Shown: in pieces, positions 25,116 to 32,597 of the stretch
Layout: each line of letters opens with the position of its first letter
How positions within the stretch are numbered: position 1 is the stretch's first letter
Notes under the pieces: model-generated
The model's database searches: none
Told to the model about the DNA's origin: nothing
What the model saw: only the letters and a program-made list of their open reading frames with translations
Position numbers and translations under genes: made by a program
Source of the DNA: Thermodesulfobacteriota bacterium
Lineage (GTDB): Bacteria > Desulfobacterota_D > UBA1144 > Nemesobacterales > UBA2774
Assembly (NCBI GenBank): GCA_035325995.1
Contig: DAOKYU010000009.1
Span: 1-64,000 of the forward strand
Direction: 5' to 3'
Length of the DNA stretch: 64,000 nucleotides

Positions 25116-25791
25116 ACCCGCCATCTATGTCTCCACCGGGCTCGATATCCACGACATCAAGGACGCCCGCGATTGGCCTGAAGACAGGGAGATCGACGGC
25201 ACGCTGTGTCGCCGTCTGTCGCCTGAATACTTTGCCTGGCTACGTTCCCGCATGGTCACGGCCCAAGCCGCGCACAAGGCCGGAAAATTCCCCGACGATG
25301 CCTGGAACACGCTGCGGCAGCGATTCAACGCCCTGCAGGAGCTGGCCATCCGGGAGTTCGGCAAGGAACACCTCCAGGAGGTCCTGCAATCCTTTTCCCC
25401 GAAAAACTACCGGCCACCTGCGCTTCGTCCCGAGCCCCAGGAGAAACCCGTCGAAGTTCCCAGAAAGGACTGGATTTATCCCGGGAACCAAGCTTGGAAA
25501 TGTAAGCAGCCGGTGACTTCCCAGGCTGTCGCCAAGGTCGACGCCATCCGTGAGGAGGCCATGGCCAAGGGCTGGTCCGAGGCACGCCTCTATCAGAACC
25601 AGGGCCGGTTTCGGTTTCCCTGCGGCGAGGACTACGGCTTGGTCTGCTTCGTCGATGGCGATCAGGAGATTGGCGAGGTCACCGAACGTTCTATCGAAAT
25701 TATCCACGGGCCGAAGTCCGGGCGTCCCAGCACGCTGCGGTTCTACAACCCGGACGTGCCGCAGCCGTGGATGAAGAAATTGGAGGATTGA
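25021..25791 (+). CDS. phage protein of unknown function
   Basis: The 256-aa protein has no motif I can name. Residues 20-35 are a Pro-rich run (SLPPQPPQP) created by the last pair of octamer repeats in the DNA. A helical middle follows (YFAWLRSRMVTAQAAHKAGKFPDDAWNTLRQRFNALQELAIREFG), then a beta-rich end (YGLVCFVDGDQEIGEVTERSIEII). Given its position between the repeats and a small HTH gene it may bind the repeats or take part in packaging, but this is speculation. It is separated by 3 bases from the next gene. Confidence 0.75.
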   Translation: MSLLKTMIKHTAGGQEASAGCEPPSLPPQPPQPAIYVSTGLDIHDIKDARDWPEDREIDGTLCRRLSPEYFAWLRSRMVTAQAAHKAGKFPDDAWNTLRQRFNALQELAIREFGKEHLQEVLQSFSPKNYRPPALRPEPQEKPVEVPRKDWIYPGNQAWKCKQPVTSQAVAKVDAIREEAMAKGWSEARLYQNQGRFRFPCGEDYGLVCFVDGDQEIGEVTERSIEIIHGPKSGRPSTLRFYNPDVPQPWMKKLED

Positions 25792-25794
25792 GCC

Positions 25795-26073
25795 GTGAAG
25801 AAAAAGAAACGCTACGCCAACGCCAAGGATGTCCTGCCCGAGGAACTGTTCGAGCAGATCCAGAAGCACTACACCGGGATTCTCTGGGTCCCGGCACCGA
25901 GCCGGTTTTACCAGGAGCGCCGCGATCTGGTGCTTGCCCTTCACCTGCAGGGGATCAGCAGCCAGGAGATCTCCAACCTCGCCGGAGTGACCACCCGCCG
26001 GGTCAATCAGATCATCGCCGCCGAACGAAAACAGGATCGGGACCGACAGTTGGCCATCGCTTCCGGTAAGTAA
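25795..26073 (+). CDS. small helix-turn-helix protein
   Basis: The 92-aa protein starts with GTG, has a very basic N-terminus (KKKKRYANAK) and a clear HTH (RRDLVLALHLQGISSQEISNLAGVTTRRVNQII). It could be a DNA-recognition protein for packaging or a local regulator. Its last codons and TAA stop lie inside copy 3 of the bipartite element, so the promoter-like element overlaps coding sequence here. Confidence 0.8.
   Translation: MKKKKRYANAKDVLPEELFEQIQKHYTGILWVPAPSRFYQERRDLVLALHLQGISSQEISNLAGVTTRRVNQIIAAERKQDRDRQLAIASGK
26043..26073 (+). promoter_or_regulatory. bipartite phage promoter-like element, copy 3
   Basis: CCGAC (26043-26047), 15 bases, CCGGTAAGTAA (26063-26073), overlapping the end of the preceding gene. 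An 8-bp stem (GGCGGGAG 26084-26091 with CTCCCGCC 26114-26121) follows. The next start is GTG 26165. Confidence 0.75.
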
Positions 26074-26164
26074 CCCCTGAACCGGCGGGAGCGCGTTTGG
26101 AGGCTAAATCGGCCTCCCGCCCCGCATCCCGGCTTGGGAAAACAATATTCGGCAGGATTTCCAC

Positions 26165-26665
26165 GTGGCACTGAACAAACCGGACAAAGAAACGCTGGAC
26201 CGCTGGCACCGCAACGAGGGCAAGACCGAACCGCCCCGGCGCGGGCCTGGTGCGCCCGAGGGCAACCAGAACCGGCTGCGCCACGGCATCTTTGCCGACC
26301 GCTGTCTGACGCCGGAAGAGAAGGTCATGTTCGACGCGATCATTGACCGCCTCAACCAGGACTTCGAGTTCAACAAGTCCAGCGACTTCCTGCAGGTGGA
26401 GCTGGTCGGCGTCTACTCGGTGAAGCTGGTCCGCGCCCAGATCGAAGGGAACACCGACGCCGCCGAAAAGCTCGACCGGATGATCCGCTGCCACATGAAG
26501 GATCTCAAGACCACCAAGATCGCCCGCGAGGGTGAGGAGCCGAAAGGACTGCAGACCTCTCCGGCGGAATGGGCGGCGGCGCTGCTTGAGAAGGTGGCCG
26601 AGGCCACCAACGCCCCGGGCGCGAAACCCTCCGGCCGCAAGAAACGCGGAAAGAATTGCGGATAA
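26165..26665 (+). CDS. terminase small subunit-like protein
   Basis: The 166-aa protein begins GTG and has the PRRGPGAPEGNQNRLRHGIF segment common at the N-terminus of phage small terminases and related HTH-less DNA-packaging proteins, then helices (KVMFDAIIDRLNQDFEFNKSSDFLQVELVGVYSVKLVRAQIEG) and a basic tail. It would select phage DNA for packaging with the large terminase encoded about 2.8 kb downstream; the intervening tyrosine-recombinase module interrupts the usual adjacency. Confidence 0.65.
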   Translation: MALNKPDKETLDRWHRNEGKTEPPRRGPGAPEGNQNRLRHGIFADRCLTPEEKVMFDAIIDRLNQDFEFNKSSDFLQVELVGVYSVKLVRAQIEGNTDAAEKLDRMIRCHMKDLKTTKIAREGEEPKGLQTSPAEWAAALLEKVAEATNAPGAKPSGRKKRGKNCG

Positions 26666-26817
26666 CACCATGGAGGGCTTTTCCGATGACCCCGGCACAC
26701 GGCGACTTGCGGCAGACTGCTTCACCAGGAATTGCGGATAAGACGTGTTCCTTGCACTTTCGGAATCGGCATTCTCCGGCTGCCGATCATCATTTCCACT
26801 CCTCGATTTCTTCCTGC

Positions 26818-27064
26818 AGCTCTCGATATCCGCTTGGCATGTGTGCGCATAAGCCGAGCCGCATAACCCAAGTAGATATTGGCATGTTCGCGCCGGAGCT
26901 CTCTCACACAACCCAAGTAAATATTGGCATGTCGAGCCCCAGGCAGAACCGGCCAAGCCCCGCAAACAGCCATTCCTTCGGCAGCGGCCCTCACATAAGC
27001 CAAGCAGATATTGCCATGTGTGTTCCGCGCCTGGAGCGCACAAGCCAAGCAGTTATAGCCATGT
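26818..27064. repeat. array of six repeats with 42-45-bp period
   Basis: A 25-bp unit (consensus roughly AYAASCCAAGYA / RATATTGSCATGT) is clear at 26863-26887, 26908-26932, 26995-27019 and 27040-27064; degenerate copies end at 26842 and about 26974. Steps are 45, 45, 42, 45 and 45 bases. All are in one orientation and lie next to the 3' end of the tyrosine recombinase gene. The remaining sequence of 26666-27265 holds no supported gene; one open frame on each strand crosses the array only because the period is a multiple of three. Confidence 0.7.
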
Positions 27065-27265
27065 GCGGCCGACAGACAGCGAAGGAGAAATTACGGTCAA
27101 TCGATATTTCCCGCTCCGCCCGGGAGGAAGAGACCCTCCGTCATGATCATTCATCATCGGCGGATGTGTTCTTCTGCGGGCACTGTCATTCACTGTCTTC
27201 GACACTGTCTCGGCCAACGAAAACAGGAGCAGCCGAGGCCGCTCCCATCGTCGGGTCCGGAAGGA

Positions 27266-28180
27266 TCAGAGGCGTTCGAGGGCTTCCTCGAGCTGACCGT
27301 CCACGAGGTGGGTATAGATCTGGGTGGTGGACACGTCGCGATGTCCCAAGGCCCGCTGCACCACGAGCAGGTCATTGGTCGCGCCGTAGAGGTGGGTGGC
27401 GAAGGTGTGACGCAGCCCGTGCGGCGTCAGTTCCTTTTCGATCCCGGCTTTCCGCAGCCAGTGGGCGAGCCGGTTTGCAATCTGCCGCTGGCAGAGTCTG
27501 CCGTCCCGGTTCGACAGGAACAGGGCTTCCATTTCCGGGCGGCCGTGTCGACGACGCTCGGCCAGGTAACGGCGCAGCAATGTGCGGAGGTCGGTCTTGA
27601 TGAACTTGACCTGCGGCACATTCCCCTTGGCCCGCACCCGCAGATGCTTGGCGTCGAGGTCGATGTCATCCATGTCGAGCGCGGCCAGCTCGCCAAGCCT
27701 GATCCCGGTGCCCAGCAGCACCTCGATCATGGCGCGGTCGCGCAGCGCGGAGAAGTCGGTCCGTCCCTTGAGTTCCTTGAGGAGCCGTTTCTTTTCGGCG
27801 GCGGTCAGGAACACCGGCAGTTTTCTCGGCAGCCGATGCATGCGGATGGACCGGGCCGGATTGTCATCGACCACGCCCGCCTCGACAGCCCAGGCGAAAA
27901 AGGCTCGTACCGCAGCCTTCATCCGATGGAGCGAAGCCGCCGAGCGAGGGCCGCGCTCACTCTCGATAACCACCTCGGCGGAGAACACCTGGTCGAGGAG
28001 CCCGGCCGTGACCGCCCGGCAGACGATGCCCGGGGTCAGCTTCCCGGCCACGCGGGCCACCAGGGCGAGGTCCCGGCGGTATGCGGCTATGGTCGCAGGG
28101 GAGCGTCCTTCGGCCGACAGGCGGGCACAGAACGCCTCCGTCGCGCCCGTCAGGTCGAGGTCAGCCGTTCGGTTGCTCAT
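27266..28180 (-). CDS. tyrosine recombinase (XerC/D-like)
   Basis: The 304-aa enzyme has the core-binding domain (residues about 8-100, with AYRRDLALVARV and AAVRAFFAWAVEAG) and catalytic domain with GTGIRLGELAALDMDDID (Arg I), the beta-strand Lys, LTPHGLRHTFATHL (H-x-x-R), LGHRDVSTTQIYTHL (His and nucleophile Tyr). This is a complete active-site set. AAGGAG precedes ATG 28180. Because a serine integrase lies at the left end, this second recombinase must do something else: dimer resolution, an internal mobile module, or work on the adjacent 45-bp repeats. Confidence 0.93.
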   Translation of the reverse strand: MSNRTADLDLTGATEAFCARLSAEGRSPATIAAYRRDLALVARVAGKLTPGIVCRAVTAGLLDQVFSAEVVIESERGPRSAASLHRMKAAVRAFFAWAVEAGVVDDNPARSIRMHRLPRKLPVFLTAAEKKRLLKELKGRTDFSALRDRAMIEVLLGTGIRLGELAALDMDDIDLDAKHLRVRAKGNVPQVKFIKTDLRTLLRRYLAERRRHGRPEMEALFLSNRDGRLCQRQIANRLAHWLRKAGIEKELTPHGLRHTFATHLYGATNDLLVVQRALGHRDVSTTQIYTHLVDGQLEEALERL

Positions 28181-28535
28181 CGCTGGACTCCTTCACCCGG
28201 CTGTGGCCCATGGGTGTGCTCTTGGGCAGAGGCAGCTCCGCGATGCGCCCCGATTCCCTGGCCCAGACCATCATCATGCGGAACACCCGGACGGTCTTGG
28301 CGACGGTGCGCTCGGCCCGCTCCTTGCCGTCGGGGAGTTTGAGCAGCAGGTCGGACTTGTAGAACTTGCCGACCTGGGGGAGCCGGATCTCGGCGAGCTG
28401 GCGATCCGCGCCGAAGAAGGCCTCGACCACGTCGAGGTCCTTCCTGTAGGTGTAAAGGGTCCGCTCTTTCTTTCCGGATTCCCGCAGGTGGCCGATGAAA
28501 GCCTCGGCGGCTTGATGCACGGTGCATTCGGTCAT
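28161..28535 (-). CDS. stand-alone core-binding domain of a tyrosine recombinase
   Basis: The 124-aa protein looks like only the N-terminal SAM-like DNA-binding half of a phage integrase (VHQAAEAFIGHLRESGKKERTLYTYRKDLDVVEAFFG ... TVAKTVRVFRMMMVWARESG); the catalytic half is missing. It has its own AAGGAG ribosome site and overlaps the start of the full recombinase by 20 bases, so it is not simply a broken fragment of that gene. It may form mixed complexes with the recombinase or compete for its sites. Confidence 0.82.
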   Translation of the reverse strand: MTECTVHQAAEAFIGHLRESGKKERTLYTYRKDLDVVEAFFGADRQLAEIRLPQVGKFYKSDLLLKLPDGKERAERTVAKTVRVFRMMMVWARESGRIAELPLPKSTPMGHSRVKESSDEQPNG

Positions 28536-28568
28536 GTCGATGTCTCCTTTGTCGGTGGCCCGGTGTGT

Positions 28569-28763
28569 TCAGGACAGGAACTCGTCCAGCTCCCGCAGCA
28601 GTTCCTCGACGTGGCCGAGGGAGCCGACGCTCGCCCAGGTGATGTCCGTCTGCTTCGCGTCCGCTTCGAGCTTGCCGCGAATGCCCTCGATCAGCCGGGT
28701 GATGTTTTCCTGCTTTTCTCGGTACGCCTTGAGTGCCTGCTGGCGGTTTCTGTCGTAGGTCAT
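28569..28763 (-). CDS. small helical protein leading the tyrosine-recombinase module
   Basis: The 64-aa protein (MTYDRNRQQALKAYREKQ at the start) is a predicted pair of helices with an acidic end. GGAGG lies 8-9 bases before ATG 28763. It is first in a leftward three-gene run with the core-binding protein and the recombinase, 33 bases apart. I do not recognise the family. Confidence 0.65.
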   Translation of the reverse strand: MTYDRNRQQALKAYREKQENITRLIEGIRGKLEADAKQTDITWASVGSLGHVEELLRELDEFLS

Positions 28764-28903
28764 GGCCTGCCTCCGGTTCCGGTTTTCTTGGATGCGGGAC
28801 CATCCCGCGTCACATCCAATGACGCTTCTATTTCGTTGGAAATCAAGTGCTTGCAGAGATCTTTCTGCATGTGCCCCAAACCCATAAACCAAAGGAGATC
28901 AAC

Positions 28904-29176
28904 ATGTTGAAGAAGACCCTCGAATGGACCATCCCGCTGGTCCTGGCCGGGATCATGACCGGCTGCGCCACCTACCGGCCTCCGGCCCAGATCCAGTCGG
29001 CGGTGGCCACCGTCAACCGCCACACGCCCGAGTATGTGACCGAGGCCAACAAGGCGCTGCGCGAGGTCGGCCACCCGGACGCCGAGCGCCTGACCGGTGT
29101 CGGCCTGCGCCTGCAGACCGCCGTGGACGCCCTTGACCAATGGGCCAACGGCTCGAACCAGGAGGCAGGCCAATGA
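28904..29176 (+). CDS. small lipoprotein
   Basis: The 90-aa protein has a lipoprotein signal: basic MLKKTLEW, a hydrophobic stretch and the lipobox LAGIMTGC (Cys at about residue 20). The mature part is about 70 residues. In a phage, small outer-membrane lipoproteins are often outer spanins or superinfection-exclusion factors; no Rz-like partner is evident next door, so the role is open. AAGGAG precedes ATG 28904 and the stop overlaps the next start. Confidence 0.75.
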   Translation: MLKKTLEWTIPLVLAGIMTGCATYRPPAQIQSAVATVNRHTPEYVTEANKALREVGHPDAERLTGVGLRLQTAVDALDQWANGSNQEAGQ

Positions 29177-29451
29177 AAGAGATCCTTCAGGAAAACAGCG
29201 ATGCCGTCCGCCAGGCCGGTGAGGCCCTGGTCGAAATCGGCACCGAGCTGGCGGCGGGACGGATCGAGAACGCCCTCGGCCGTCTGGAAGCGGCCCAGCA
29301 GCAGTACCTGGCCTGGGCGGAGTTGGACCAGGCCATCATCGACATTCAGGAAGCTGTCCACGACCGGAAGAACACCCTGGCCGTGCAGCAGATCCTGACG
29401 GAACTGGTGGGCACCATCCTCGGAAACGCCTTGAGGACAGGAATGCATTGA
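29173..29451 (+). CDS. small helical phage protein
   Basis: The 92-aa protein is alpha-helical (AVRQAGEALVEIGTELAAGRIENALGRLEAAQQQYLAWAELDQAIIDIQEAVHDRKN) with a hydrophobic C-terminal stretch (ILTELVGTILGNALRTG). It is coupled by 4-base and 3-base overlaps to the lipoprotein and the large terminase. Unrecognised family. Confidence 0.75.
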   Translation: MKEILQENSDAVRQAGEALVEIGTELAAGRIENALGRLEAAQQQYLAWAELDQAIIDIQEAVHDRKNTLAVQQILTELVGTILGNALRTGMH

Positions 29452-30974
29452 TGGCGGTAACCGACAAGGAGCGCAAACTCGCGGCGACCCTGAGCGATCC
29501 CGTGTTGTGGGGGCAAGCCTACCTCTACAACCGGGATGGCTCAGGCCGCGACTACTGGCCGCACCAGGTGGAGGACCTGCGCTGCCCTGCCAAGAACATC
29601 ATCCACCTCGACGGCCGGGACGTGGGCAAGTCCATCGTGCTCTCGACCGACGCGCTCCATTACGCCTTCACCACCCGAGGCGGCCAGGGCCTCATCGCGG
29701 CTCCGCACCAGGGGCACCTTGATACCATCATCGAGGAGATCGAGTTCCAGCTCGACACCAACCCGGATCTGATGAACAGCATCGCCCTGACCAAGTACGG
29801 CAAGCCCAAGATCCACCGCAAACCCTACTTCCGGCTGGAGTTCACCAACGGTTCGGTGCTCTATTTCCGCCCGGCCGGGGCTTATGGCGACGCCTTCCGG
29901 TCCCTGCACGTGAGCCGCGTCTGGGTCGATGAAGGAGCCTGGCTGACCGAGCGTGCCTGGAAGGCGCTGCGCCAGTGCCTCAAGGCCGGGGGGACGCTAC
30001 GCATCTACTCCACGCCCAACGGCCTGCGCGACACCACCTATTACCGGCTCACCTCGTCGGATCAGTTCCATGTGTTCCGCTGGCCGTCCTGGCTCAATCC
30101 CCTGTGGACCGAGGAGCGCGAGGCCGAACTGCTGGAGTTCTACGGCGGCCGCGACAGCTCCGGCTGGCAACACGAGGTGGCCGGTGAACACGGCAAGCCC
30201 TCCTATGGGGCCTTCAATGTCGAGCAGTTCAACCTCTGTCGGCAGGATCTGCTGGAGTATCAGAAGATCGTCATCACCGATTCCGAGCTGCGCGACTGCG
30301 ACACCGAGGAAGCGGCCCACGACCGGCTGGAGATGCTGCTCAACCTCACGCCCCGCAGCGGGCAGTTCTGGATCGGTGGCGACCTGGGCTACACCAACGA
30401 CCCCACCGAGATCGTCGTATTCCAGGAGACGGAGATCGGCGAGCGGACGCTGCTGAAGATGATCCTGCGCGTGCATCTTGAACACGTTTCCTATCCGCAC
30501 ATCGCCCAGATCATCGCGCTGCTGGAGCGTTACTACACCCCGGCGGGCATCGGCGTGGACAATGGCGGCAACGGTCTGGCCGTGGTTCAGGAGCTGCTCA
30601 CCCTGGACAAGTACAAGGGGCTTGAGTTGGAAGGCAGGCTCAAAGGATACGATTTCGGCGGCATGACCCGGCTGGCGGTCCGCGACGGCAAGGAAGTCAA
30701 GAAGCGCACCAAGGAGCTGATGACCAGCCTCATCAACGGAGCCCTGCAGCGCAAGCAGGTCATTTTCCCCTCGGACGACCTGGAAGTGGAAGACCAGTTC
30801 ACCACCCACACCTACACCCTGCGGGACGGCAAGATCATCTATTCCAAGGGCAACGACCACATCATCGACGCGGTCCGCTGTGCCATGCTGATCCGGGAAG
30901 AAGGCAACCTCGACCCGGTCGGCGAAGAGGTGGTTTCGCTCAAGCCCGTGCTCACCAATCCGGTCTTCATCTGA
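29451..30974 (+). CDS. terminase large subunit
   Basis: The 507-aa motor packages phage DNA into proheads. The ATPase half has a variant Walker A (LDGRDVGKS, about residues 52-60), the QGLIAAPHQGHLDTI motif, Walker B with catalytic Glu SRVWVDEGAW, and the coupling motif LRIYSTPNG. The nuclease half has GGDLGYTNDPTE (first metal Asp), GIGVDNGGNG (second) and a late HIIDAVRCA Asp. The ATG at 29451 overlaps the previous stop; an in-frame TTG sits 3 bases earlier. Terminase is the last gene before a bipartite element. Confidence 0.93.
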   Translation: MAVTDKERKLAATLSDPVLWGQAYLYNRDGSGRDYWPHQVEDLRCPAKNIIHLDGRDVGKSIVLSTDALHYAFTTRGGQGLIAAPHQGHLDTIIEEIEFQLDTNPDLMNSIALTKYGKPKIHRKPYFRLEFTNGSVLYFRPAGAYGDAFRSLHVSRVWVDEGAWLTERAWKALRQCLKAGGTLRIYSTPNGLRDTTYYRLTSSDQFHVFRWPSWLNPLWTEEREAELLEFYGGRDSSGWQHEVAGEHGKPSYGAFNVEQFNLCRQDLLEYQKIVITDSELRDCDTEEAAHDRLEMLLNLTPRSGQFWIGGDLGYTNDPTEIVVFQETEIGERTLLKMILRVHLEHVSYPHIAQIIALLERYYTPAGIGVDNGGNGLAVVQELLTLDKYKGLELEGRLKGYDFGGMTRLAVRDGKEVKKRTKELMTSLINGALQRKQVIFPSDDLEVEDQFTTHTYTLRDGKIIYSKGNDHIIDAVRCAMLIREEGNLDPVGEEVVSLKPVLTNPVFI

Positions 30975-30983
30975 TCGCATCCT

Positions 30984-31014
30984 CCGACGCTTTCCACCCC
31001 GCTCCGGTAAGTAA
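30984..31014 (+). promoter_or_regulatory. bipartite phage promoter-like element, copy 4
   Basis: CCGAC (30984-30988), 15 bases, CCGGTAAGTAA (31004-31014), 9 bases after the terminase stop and heading the portal operon. Two hairpins follow: CCGGC/GCCGG (31015-31029) and CGGCCC/GGGCCG (31033-31048). Confidence 0.8.
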
Positions 31015-31088
31015 CCGGCATCGAGCCGGGTTCGGCCCACACGGGCCGGATGTGCGGCTGTCATGGCCGAAACTACCGAGAGGATCAC

Positions 31089-32597
31089 GTGGAAAGCACT
31101 GCCCATCAGGACGACCAACCCGAAAGCCTGGACACCACCGGCTTTGTCATCGCGCCGCTGGCCGCAGCGGCCGCGCTCGACTCGGCCGCCTTCAGCAAGG
31201 TCAACGCCACCGAAGCGATTCCGGCCACCTGGGAAGAACGCGCCCGCAAGGCCTGGGAATACTACGTCGAGGAGCCGTTGGTGAAGAACTGCGTCAACTC
31301 CTGGCGCACCTTCGCCGTGGGCGACGAGATCAAGATCACCAGCGATGACGAGACCCTTAAGGAGCAGGCCCTGGAGGCCGCCTGGCGGTTGAACATCACG
31401 CAGTTCATCAAGGACATGGTTCTTCAACTCCTGGTGAAAGGCGACGCCATCGGCTTCAAGCGCTTTACCAAGTCCGGCCAGGACATCGAGGAACTGGTCT
31501 GCGTCAACCCGGTTTCGGTCAAGGTTAAATACGCCCAGGGCGAACTGATCGAGGCCCGGCAATTTCCCGAGGACACCCCCGGCGGCGGGGAATCCATCCC
31601 GCTGCCCGTCGAGCAGGTGGTCCACCTCAAATGGGACGCACCGGCCTTCTCGCCCCGGGGTAACTCCCTCGTGCTTCCCGCTTTTCAAGCCATCGAACTG
31701 CTGCGCGACTACCGCCGGGCCGAACAGGCCATCGCCAAACGCTGGGCCACGCCGTTTCGCCTGCTCAAGGTGGGCGGCGCGTTCGGCCAGAAGATGGTGA
31801 TGCCGGACCAGCGGATGCTCGAACAGGTTCGCGACATGGTCAACAAGATGGACATGAAAAGCGGCCTGGTGGTCCCGTTCTACGTCAATGTCGAAACCCA
31901 CGGCACCGACGGCCAGGTCCTCAACGTCGAGGACAAGGTCAAGGAGGTGAAGGAAGACATCGTGGTGGCCCTGGGTCTGTCACGCTCGCTGGTGACCGGC
32001 GATGGCCCTAATTTCGCCACCGCCTCGGTGAGCATGCAGAAGATGATGGTCATGATCCGCGAGATCAAACAGGCCGCACGCAAGCTCCTCGACTGGGTGT
32101 TCGATGACTGGATGGAGCTGAACGGCCACGGCGACAAAAGCATCCAGTTCATCTTCAACGACCTCGACCCCAGCGACGCGGTCGATTTCAAGAAGCTCCT
32201 CATCGAACTCTACGACCGCAAACTCATCAGCCGCTCCAGCCTTCAGCTCAAGATGGACCTGGACCCGGACATCGAGGCTGCCAACCGCGAGACAGAACGT
32301 AAGCAGATCGACCTGATGGACGAGAAACAGGTGAAGCCGGTGGTGGATATGGTCGTCTCCGGCATCCTGAGCGTGCCTCGCGCCCGGAAGATGCTCGGGA
32401 TTCCGGCCGAGGACAATGAACCCACGGCGGAGGCTGCATTGGTCTGGTCGGGCGACCTGGAGTCCACCGGCGATGCGGCCGTGTGCGACGAGTGCAGCCA
32501 CTTCATCGCTGACACCAACCACTGCCGGGTCCACAACAGCGAGCGCACTTTCGACGCCCCGGCCTGTCGTTTCATCGACCGTCGGGAGCCCCGCTGA
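31089..32597 (+). CDS. portal protein
   Basis: The 502-aa protein forms the dodecameric DNA channel at the capsid vertex. Recognisable features are the early WEERARKAWEYYVEEPLVKNCVNSW segment, the SPRGNSLVLPAF and LLRDYRRAEQAIAKRWATPFRLLKVGG core, and the LGLSRSLVTGDGPNFATASVSMQKMMVMI helix near residue 300. A Cys-rich end (VCDECSHFIADTNHCRVH...CRF) may bind zinc, which is unusual for portals. GTG 31089 with AGAGGATC upstream is preferred to the in-frame ATG at 31050, which lies right behind the leader hairpins. Confidence 0.87.
   Translation: MESTAHQDDQPESLDTTGFVIAPLAAAAALDSAAFSKVNATEAIPATWEERARKAWEYYVEEPLVKNCVNSWRTFAVGDEIKITSDDETLKEQALEAAWRLNITQFIKDMVLQLLVKGDAIGFKRFTKSGQDIEELVCVNPVSVKVKYAQGELIEARQFPEDTPGGGESIPLPVEQVVHLKWDAPAFSPRGNSLVLPAFQAIELLRDYRRAEQAIAKRWATPFRLLKVGGAFGQKMVMPDQRMLEQVRDMVNKMDMKSGLVVPFYVNVETHGTDGQVLNVEDKVKEVKEDIVVALGLSRSLVTGDGPNFATASVSMQKMMVMIREIKQAARKLLDWVFDDWMELNGHGDKSIQFIFNDLDPSDAVDFKKLLIELYDRKLISRSSLQLKMDLDPDIEAANRETERKQIDLMDEKQVKPVVDMVVSGILSVPRARKMLGIPAEDNEPTAEAALVWSGDLESTGDAAVCDECSHFIADTNHCRVHNSERTFDAPACRFIDRREPR

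Noticed and set aside
26818..27064. CRISPR array
   Set aside because: Repeats are degenerate, the intervals are only about 20 bases, one unit is nearly lost and no cas genes are present.
26012..27600. Long open frames on both strands across the 45-bp repeats with 15-residue repeats
   Set aside because: The repeat period is a multiple of three, which keeps frames open by itself. Both overlap well-supported genes at their ends and neither has a good ribosome site. Small proteins here cannot be fully excluded.
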